64,000 nt of DNA from positions 62,001 to 126,000 of the forward strand of contig NZ_NFID01000006.1 in assembly GCF_002161595.1 (NCBI RefSeq), written 5' to 3'. The position numbers and the translations under genes were made by a program. Shown one piece after another: positions 59,366 to 64,000 of this stretch. The notes under the pieces are model-generated. The model worked only from the letters and a program-made list of their open reading frames with translations. It was not told where the DNA came from and ran no database searches. Every line of letters starts with the position of its first letter. The stretch's first letter is position 1. The stretch comes from Gemmiger sp. An50 (GTDB taxonomy: Bacteria; Bacillota; Clostridia; Oscillospirales; Ruminococcaceae).

Positions 59366-59404
59366 GATCCCCGGCCAAGCTGGATACAGTCTTCGCTGGG
59401 GATC
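59366..59404 (+). terminator. Terminator of RING-like protein gene
   Basis: GATCCCC (59366-59372) pairs with GGGGATC (59398-59404), followed by TTCTTTTATAC. Confidence 0.75.
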
Positions 59405-59433
59405 TTCTTTTATACATAATTATATATAACAGC

Positions 59434-59471
59434 AAAGCGCCCGTTCCGAAAAAATGCGGAACGGGCGCTTT
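59434..59471 (-). terminator. Terminator of cstA
   Basis: Perfect 15-base arms AAAGCGCCCGTTCCG (59434-59448) and CGGAACGGGCGCTTT (59457-59471) lie 49 bases after the cstA stop; the minus strand continues TGCTGTTATATAT, a weak T-tract. Confidence 0.8.
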
Positions 59472-59520
59472 GTCCTTGCTTTTGGGGGTGTCTATCCTTC
59501 CATCCGGTCAATAACCGGAA

Positions 59521-61215
59521 TCAGGCGGCAGTGGTCTCGCTGTTTTTGCGGGCGGCAGCATAGGCGCGCAGCGAGTTGATCACGATGGTCAGGCCCAGCG
59601 CGATGAGCAGCACCGCCAGAATCAGCTGCAGGCCCTCCACCAGGAAGGCGGCGCTGCCTGCCTGGTAGGCCTTGATCAGGGCGATCAGGCGCTGCACCAG
59701 AGCGGTGAAGGTAACGCAGAGCATGATGACCAGCGGCGGGAACAGCATCTTGTTGCTGCGGCCGGTAACCTTCAGGAACACGCACAGAGTGACCAGCACC
59801 AGTGCGCTGAGCAGCTGGTTGGCAGAGCCAAACAGGGGCCAGATGTTGGAATAGCCGATGCGGGTGAGCACAAAACCGCCCGCCAGAGTGATGATGGTGG
59901 CAAAGTAGGTGTTGCACAGCAGCTTGCGCCAGCCCTCTGCCTTGCTCATATCATCCAGGCTGAACAGCTCCTGGAAGCTCATGCGGCCGATGCGGGCCAC
60001 CGCGTCCAGGCTGGTCAGCGCCAGAGCGGACACACACATGGTCATAAAGCACTGGGCCACATAGACAGGCACACCGAACATCTGGAAGAAACCAGCCACG
60101 CCGTTGCTGAACACCTGGAAGGGCGTACCGGCTGCGGGGGTACCGTCCGCCGCGGCAGCTGCACCGGCCACGCACAGGGCCAGCACCGCCAGCAGGCTTT
60201 CCAGCACCATGGCGCCGTAGCCTACTTTGAGCATGTCCTTCTCATTGCTCACGGTCTTGGAGGAGGTACCGGAGGATACCAGACTGTGGAAGCCTGACAC
60301 CGCACCGCAGGCCACGGTAACAAACAGGATCGGGAACAAGGTTCCCAGGCTTTCATTGTTGAAACCGGTGTAAACCGGCAGGTTCATGGTGGGATGTGCC
60401 ACCAGCAGACCCAGCACCGCACCGGCGATCATGCCGATGAACATAAAGGTGGTCATATAGTCGCGGGGCTGTTTCAGCAGCCACATGGGCAGCACCGCCG
60501 CGAAGAAAATGTAGATAAAGGTAATGTAGACCCAGGCTTCCTTGCCTGCGATCAGAGGCATGGCCATGCCCAGAGCCAGAGCAGCCACGGTGCAAACCAG
60601 GCCCACAGCGCCTTCCTTCCAACCGGTGAAGACGAACTTTTTCTGCAGCAGGCCGAAGACCATGGCAAACACAATGAACAGCAGGCTGATGGTACCGGCG
60701 GCACCGTTCACCTGAGCAGCTTCGGCCAGAACGCCGGGCTCCGTATAGGCGTTAAAGGTACCGGCCACCATGTCCGCAAAGGCGGCAATGACCAACAGGG
60801 TGAACAGCCAGCAGAACAGCAGGAACAGCTTGCGGCCCAGCTTACCGATGTATTTCTCGATCAGAAGGCCCATGGAGCGGCCCTCATTCTTCACACTGGC
60901 ATACAGTGCGCCGAAGTCGGTGACTGCGCCAAAGAAAATGCCGCCCAGCAGAATCCACAGCAGCACCGGCAGCCAGCCGAAAGCCGCCGCCTGGATGGCG
61001 CCGGTGACCGGGCCTGCACCCGCAATGGAGGAAAATTGGTGGCTGAACACGGTCCAGCCATCGGTGGGCACATAGTCTTTGCCGTCCTTATGGCGCACGG
61101 CGGGCGTCTCGGCCTTGGGGTCGATGCCCCAGGTCTTGGCCAGCCAGCGGCCGTAGAGGGCATAGGCGCACACCAGGCACACCGCAGCGATCAGCACGAT
61201 GACAAGCGTATTCAT
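59521..61215 (-). CDS. cstA: Carbon starvation protein CstA (pyruvate/peptide transporter)
   Basis: A 564-residue membrane protein with about 16 hydrophobic segments. CstA signatures are YGRWLAKTWGIDPKAETPAV, HQFSSIAGAGPVTGAIQAAA, GFHSLVSSGTSSKTVSNEKD and GSANQLLSALVLVTLCVFLK. The short form (about 560 residues) of Firmicutes rather than the about 700-residue enteric form. It imports pyruvate or peptides during carbon shortage in other bacteria. The single gene has a consensus promoter at 61298-61326. A CstA/BtsT-linked two-component system is not nearby. Confidence 0.92.
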   Translation of the reverse strand: MNTLVIVLIAAVCLVCAYALYGRWLAKTWGIDPKAETPAVRHKDGKDYVPTDGWTVFSHQFSSIAGAGPVTGAIQAAAFGWLPVLLWILLGGIFFGAVTDFGALYASVKNEGRSMGLLIEKYIGKLGRKLFLLFCWLFTLLVIAAFADMVAGTFNAYTEPGVLAEAAQVNGAAGTISLLFIVFAMVFGLLQKKFVFTGWKEGAVGLVCTVAALALGMAMPLIAGKEAWVYITFIYIFFAAVLPMWLLKQPRDYMTTFMFIGMIAGAVLGLLVAHPTMNLPVYTGFNNESLGTLFPILFVTVACGAVSGFHSLVSSGTSSKTVSNEKDMLKVGYGAMVLESLLAVLALCVAGAAAAADGTPAAGTPFQVFSNGVAGFFQMFGVPVYVAQCFMTMCVSALALTSLDAVARIGRMSFQELFSLDDMSKAEGWRKLLCNTYFATIITLAGGFVLTRIGYSNIWPLFGSANQLLSALVLVTLCVFLKVTGRSNKMLFPPLVIMLCVTFTALVQRLIALIKAYQAGSAAFLVEGLQLILAVLLIALGLTIVINSLRAYAAARKNSETTAA

Positions 61216-61297
61216 GATTCGTTTTCTCCCCTTCTATGAAGTGTCTGCCCACGGCACGTCCGCCCGCATTCGCACATTGCCGTGGTAGTGATTTCTA

Positions 61298-61326
61298 AGT
61301 TTATCCAGTTAAAGCGAGAATGTCAA
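61298..61326 (-). promoter_or_regulatory. Promoter of cstA
   Basis: On the minus strand TTGACA (61321-61326) and TAAACT (61298-61303) are 17 bases apart. The leader to the ATG at 61215 is about 75 bases. Confidence 0.75.
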
Positions 61327-61457
61327 CAGAGTTTACCATTTTTTGGAGAAACGCCATGAGTTTTGCCCTAGCGGGCTCTGTTCGTTGTCCATTTTGACAA
61401 TATATTTTGTCTGCATTTTCAACATTTTACGTCTGCATTACCCGCAAATATGAAAAA

Positions 61458-61484
61458 GGAGCCGAAAAAATGTTTCCAGGCTCC
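61458..61484 (-). terminator. Terminator of small membrane protein gene
   Basis: GGAGCC (61458-61463) pairs with GGCTCC (61479-61484); on the minus strand TTTTTCAT follows. Confidence 0.65.
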
Positions 61485-61508
61485 CGTTTTCTTTGCACAG
61501 TGTGCAGG

Positions 61509-61727
61509 CTATTGCTGCAAAAATTTTTTCAGTCCCTTTCCCGCCAGCCAGCTGCCCGGCACAAGCAGCAGCGGCACCCCCAAAAGAGCAAACAAAAACA
61601 GCACATTCTCCCATGCGATCGCCTGCCCGCTGCAGGCAAGACCGATCAATGCCCAGTAAATCTTCCAGAGCAGCAGAAAACTTGCCGCATAAAGCAGCGC
61701 CATGAGTTTTCGTTCATTCACCTTCAT
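61509..61727 (-). CDS. Small two-span membrane protein, 72 aa
   Basis: The product starts MKVNERKLMALLYAASFLLL and has two hydrophobic helices (LYAASFLLLWKIYWALIGL and VLFLFALLGVPLLLVPGSWL) joined by a short polar loop, with a basic end (AGKGLKKFLQQ). The start ATG at 61727 has GGAGG nine bases upstream; a GTG six bases earlier is too close. A terminator follows at 61458. Two ATTGTATC repeats upstream (61763 and 61786) may be regulatory. Function unknown. Confidence 0.65.
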   Translation of the reverse strand: MKVNERKLMALLYAASFLLLWKIYWALIGLACSGQAIAWENVLFLFALLGVPLLLVPGSWLAGKGLKKFLQQ

Positions 61728-61762
61728 TTGCACCGGCCTCCCCTTTTCTTTTGATCAGTTTT

Positions 61763-61793
61763 ATTGTATCATAAAATGCAGACTCATTGTATC
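61763..61793. repeat. Direct repeat ATTGTATC between small membrane protein and rpsF
   Basis: ATTGTATC occurs at 61763-61770 and 61786-61793, 23 bases apart. On the minus strand each contains TACAAT, which could be alternative -10 boxes of the leftward gene. Confidence 0.4.
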
Positions 61794-61835
61794 GGGCCGG
61801 AGCGCAAAAAAGCTGATATTTTTTCAAAAAACAGC

Positions 61836-61865
61836 TTGACACTGACGTTCTATGTTTGATATAAT
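61836..61865 (+). promoter_or_regulatory. Consensus promoter of rpsF-ssb-rpsR
   Basis: TTGACA (61836-61841) and TATAAT (61860-61865) both match the sigma-A consensus fully, with an 18-base spacer. The leader of about 70 bases to rpsF holds two hairpins (CTGCC/GGCAG and GCCCGG/CCGGGC around 61868-61917), where an S6/S18-binding regulatory RNA is known in many bacteria. Confidence 0.88.
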
Positions 61866-61941
61866 GAGTTGCTGCCTTGCGAAGGGCAGTGATCCTTGCC
61901 CGGTTTTGCCGGGCCATAAGTCCAAAAGGAGGTGCACAGAA

Positions 61942-62226
61942 ATGGCAAAGTATGAGACCATGCTGGTTACCAGCGCTGCTCTCGATGAGGAGGCTTCCAC
62001 CGCTCTGGTTGGCAAGTTCAAGAGCCTGATCGAGGCCAATGGTACCATCGATTCTGTTGACGATTGGGGCAAGCGCCGTCTGGCTTATCCCATCAACGAC
62101 GAGGAAGAAGGCGTCTACACCGTGATTAAGTTCACCAGCGAGCCCTCTTTCCCCGCCGAGCTGGATCGCGTTTACAAGATCACCGACGGCGTACTGCGTA
62201 CGATGATCGTGGCCGAGGCTGAATAA
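61942..62226 (+). CDS. rpsF: 30S ribosomal protein S6
   Basis: A 94-residue S6 protein starting MAKYETMLVTSAALDEEAST; the C-terminal block is WGKRRLAYPINDEEEGVYTV. It binds S18 in the central domain of the 30S subunit. The start at 61942 has AAAAGGAGGTGCACAGAA; an earlier in-frame start would lie inside the promoter. It is the first gene of the conserved rpsF-ssb-rpsR operon. Confidence 0.97.
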   Translation: MAKYETMLVTSAALDEEASTALVGKFKSLIEANGTIDSVDDWGKRRLAYPINDEEEGVYTVIKFTSEPSFPAELDRVYKITDGVLRTMIVAEAE

Positions 62227-62240
62227 GGAGGCATTTTTCA

Positions 62241-62708
62241 ATGCTGAACGTTGTAGCTTTGATGGGCCGGCTCGTGGCCGACCCTGAACTGCGCCACACC
62301 CCCCAGGGCGTTAGCGTGACCACCTTTACCATCGCCGTGGACCGCAGCTTTGTGCGGCAGGGCGAGCAGCGTCAGGCTGATTTCATTGATATCGTTGCCT
62401 GGCGTTCCACCGCTGAGTTCGTTTGCAAGTATTTCCAGAAGGGCTCCCTGATCGCCGTTGACGGCAGCATTCAGACCCGGAGCTATCAGGATAAGAACGG
62501 CAACAACCGCAAGGCGTTTGAGATCGTTGCGAACAACGTGAACTTCGCCGGCGGCAAGGGCGGCAGCGGAAACGGTAATGGCGGTGCTTACAGCAGCGCC
62601 CGCCCGGAATACACTCGCGAGGCTCCCATGGAGGCAGCCCCCACTTACTCCGCCGGCAGCAATGATGATTTTGCTGTGATCGACGAAGGCGAGGATCTTC
62701 CGTTCTAA
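62241..62708 (+). CDS. ssb: Single-stranded DNA-binding protein
   Basis: A 155-residue SSB. The OB fold is at residues 1-108 (MLNVVALMGRLVADPELRHT, FTIAVDRSF, DFIDIVAWRSTAEFVCKYFQ), followed by a Gly/Asn-rich linker and the conserved acidic tail ending DEGEDLPF, the binding site for replication and repair partners. It lies 14 bases after rpsF. Confidence 0.97.
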   Translation: MLNVVALMGRLVADPELRHTPQGVSVTTFTIAVDRSFVRQGEQRQADFIDIVAWRSTAEFVCKYFQKGSLIAVDGSIQTRSYQDKNGNNRKAFEIVANNVNFAGGKGGSGNGNGGAYSSARPEYTREAPMEAAPTYSAGSNDDFAVIDEGEDLPF

Positions 62709-62740
62709 CATGAATCGATTCTAACAGGAGGTAACAAGCC

Positions 62741-62995
62741 ATGGCTTTTGAGAGAACCGAAGGCCGTCCCCAGCGCCCCATGCGCCGCGGCCGTAAGAAG
62801 GTTTGCAGCTTTTGCGTAGACCGTGTTGAGCACATCGATTACAAGGATGTTGCTCGCCTGCGCAAGTACGTCAGCGAGCGTGCGAAGATCATTCCCCGCC
62901 GCGTGACCGGTACCTGCGCGTTCCATCAGCGTGAACTGACCGTCGCCATCAAGCGCGCCCGTCACGTTGCTCTGATGCCCTACGTGAGCGACTAA
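62741..62995 (+). CDS. rpsR: 30S ribosomal protein S18
   Basis: An 84-residue S18 protein. [19 protein letters not shown] is the cysteine-containing N-terminal part typical of the zinc-binding or C+ form, and [20 protein letters not shown], with a further Cys and His, matches a zinc-type S18. It is the last gene of the operon and is followed by a terminator at 63006. AGGAGGTAACAAGCC precedes the ATG. Confidence 0.97.
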   Translation: MAFERTEGRPQRPMRRGRKKVCSFCVDRVEHIDYKDVARLRKYVSERAKIIPRRVTGTCAFHQRELTVAIKRARHVALMPYVSD

Positions 62996-63005
62996 TCGTT
63001 GCACC

Positions 63006-63038
63006 GATCCCCTGCCCTTTCGGGCGGGGGATTTTTTG
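63006..63038 (+). terminator. Terminator of rpsF operon
   Basis: GATCCCCTGCCC (63006-63017) pairs with GGGCGGGGGATT (63022-63033), loop TTTC, followed by TTTTGTTC. Confidence 0.92.
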
Positions 63039-63060
63039 TTCTTATCTTCTTCTCAACAAC

Positions 63061-63106
63061 AAACCGCCGGCAGAGTATTCCAAAGGGAACGCTCTGTCGG
63101 CGGTTT
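63061..63106. terminator. Second hairpin, terminator of the PASTA kinase gene
   Basis: AAACCGCCGGCAGAG (63061-63075) pairs with CTCTGTCGGCGGTTT (63092-63106) with one mismatch. It lies 14 bases after the kinase stop and between convergent genes. Confidence 0.8.
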
Positions 63107-63119
63107 GTGTTTTTTGTTC

Positions 63120-64000
63120 TTATCCAGCGGGAACCGTACTGGGAGAAGGTTCCGGACTGGGCGACGGGGTGGGACTGGGGGTGGGTGCGGGAGTAGGCTC
63201 CGGCGTCGGGTCCGGTACCAGCGGGATATCCCGCTCCTTCGCAATATAAACGTTTACCGTGACCTTGCCCACATCGATCATGGTCCCCTCTTCTATATCG
63301 GTATACGCCACGCAGCCGCTGGCATATTCGCCATTGTTGTCGATCATCGAGAAGCTGGCTTTGATGTGCTTTTTCTCCAGCTCCTGCTGTGCGGCATCCT
63401 GGGGCCATCCATCAATGTTCGGCATCTCCACCATCTCCGGTCCCAGGCTCACCACCACTTCAATCAGCGGGCGTTCCTGATCGGTCTCGGTCCCTGCCTG
63501 CGGCGACTGCTCCAGAATAATCCCCGCTTCATGGTCCGAATCGTACTCCTGTGCCACTGCGATGAACCGGAACGCGGCGGTGTATTCCAGATTGCTCTGC
63601 ACATCCTCATAGGCAAGGCCCACCACATTGGGCACCGTGAGCACCTGGGGTGTGCTCTGGCTGGCCGAGGAGGATGCCACACTGCTTGAGGAGGGCGCGG
63701 GCGCTTCCCGGCCCAGAATACTCCACATAAGCAGCAGGAACAGCACCGCGATCACCAACAGTGAACCGGTAAGCAGCGTGCGGGTGCTGATGCTGATGTG
63801 CTGTTCCCGGACGGGCGCGCGCTCCGACTGGCGCTGGGGCGGGGTGATGCTGTCCGCCGCACGCTGGCTGGTGAGTGCGCCCATCAGCTCCGGCACGTTC
63901 TGGATACGGCTGCCCGGGTCCATGCGCATGGCCGCAGAAAGCACCACCGAAATGTAGCCGGGAACCTCCGGCTCCAGGGCGCGGGCAGGCTGCAGGCTGT
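63120..64000 (-). CDS. PASTA-domain Ser/Thr protein kinase, C-terminal part
   Basis: The visible 293 residues are the C-terminal part; the start lies beyond the right edge. From the edge the frame reads the end of the kinase domain (VLSAAMRMDPGSRIQNVPEL), a basic juxtamembrane stretch, one transmembrane helix (LLTGSLLVIAVLFLLLMWSI), a Ser-rich linker, and two PASTA-like repeats (LTVPNVVGLAYEDVQSNLEY; VEMPNIDGWPQDAAQQELEK) plus a third partial unit. The C-terminus is a Pro/Thr/Ser/Glu tail (PTPEPTPAPTPSPTPSPSPE). PASTA kinases bind peptidoglycan fragments and control cell wall growth and division. The catalytic residues are outside the window. Confidence 0.92.
   Translation of the reverse strand, partial: SLQPARALEPEVPGYISVVLSAAMRMDPGSRIQNVPELMGALTSQRAADSITPPQRQSERAPVREQHISISTRTLLTGSLLVIAVLFLLLMWSILGREAPAPSSSSVASSSASQSTPQVLTVPNVVGLAYEDVQSNLEYTAAFRFIAVAQEYDSDHEAGIILEQSPQAGTETDQERPLIEVVVSLGPEMVEMPNIDGWPQDAAQQELEKKHIKASFSMIDNNGEYASGCVAYTDIEEGTMIDVGKVTVNVYIAKERDIPLVPDPTPEPTPAPTPSPTPSPSPEPSPSTVPAG

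Overview
The window looks like part of a chromosome of a GC-rich, low-oxygen gut Firmicute of the Ruminococcaceae/Oscillospiraceae (Faecalibacterium, Gemmiger or Subdoligranulum type). The grounds are the GC-rich codon use, sigma-A promoters, strong AGGAGG ribosome binding sites, an rpsF-ssb-rpsR cluster, a PASTA-type Ser/Thr kinase, class I fumarase with malic enzyme, and a carboxynorspermidine polyamine operon. The genus is an inference; no rRNA or marker tree is available here.

Region 1 (1 to about 6.3 kb, minus strand) is the end of a prophage. It carries an HTH protein, small membrane proteins, a dUTPase fused to two other phage segments, a variable protein with the C-terminal signature of a diversity-generating retroelement (DGR) target, a zinc-ribbon protein, and a striking three-part chimera: N-terminal DNA cytosine methyltransferase, N-terminal tail sheath and C-terminal tail-fibre segment, all in one frame. 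Terminase, portal, capsid, tape measure and baseplate genes are absent between these parts, so this is a collapsed prophage or an assembly chimera.

Region 2 (6.4-12.9 kb) is ordinary chromosome: a DUF1848 protein, malic enzyme with two-subunit fumarase, a Cof-type HAD phosphatase and a transglutaminase-like protein, separated by strong terminators. Region 3 (13-20.3 kb) is a six-gene polyamine operon (speD, speA, speE, a ureohydrolase, then carboxynorspermidine dehydrogenase and decarboxylase). A textbook promoter and a roughly 450-nt structured leader ending in an intrinsic terminator precede it, which suggests attenuation or riboswitch-like control. Region 4 (20.5-28 kb) holds an aminotransferase, an archaeal-type peptidyl-tRNA hydrolase, a MATE exporter, a cytosolic ParB-like/BMP-domain fusion with a metallophosphoesterase, and a secreted membrane-anchored protein.

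Region 5 (28-39.4 kb) is sugar and nucleoside metabolism: a transaldolase with a sugar-isomerase-like protein, then one long nucleoside operon (BMP lipoprotein, ATPase, two permeases, cytidine deaminase, nucleoside hydrolase, ribulose-phosphate epimerase, ribose-phosphate isomerase B and split transketolase) that leads from imported nucleosides into the pentose phosphate pathway. Region 6 (39.4-44.4 kb) has two parallel units, each a Crp/Fnr regulator followed by a carbohydrate-active enzyme (a sulfatase and a GH43-like hydrolase). Region 7 (44.5-52.9 kb) has an iron alcohol dehydrogenase, two AraC regulators, an Old-Yellow-Enzyme-type flavoenzyme with a Ser-rich lipoprotein, a membrane-anchored sugar-binding-like protein and RlmD.

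Region 8 (53-64 kb) carries a copper ATPase with a CopZ domain fused at its C-terminus (with an internal start site), an Xre/TPR regulator, release factor 2 without a programmed frameshift, a RING-like zinc protein, CstA, rpsF-ssb-rpsR, and the C-terminal part of a PASTA kinase running off the right edge.
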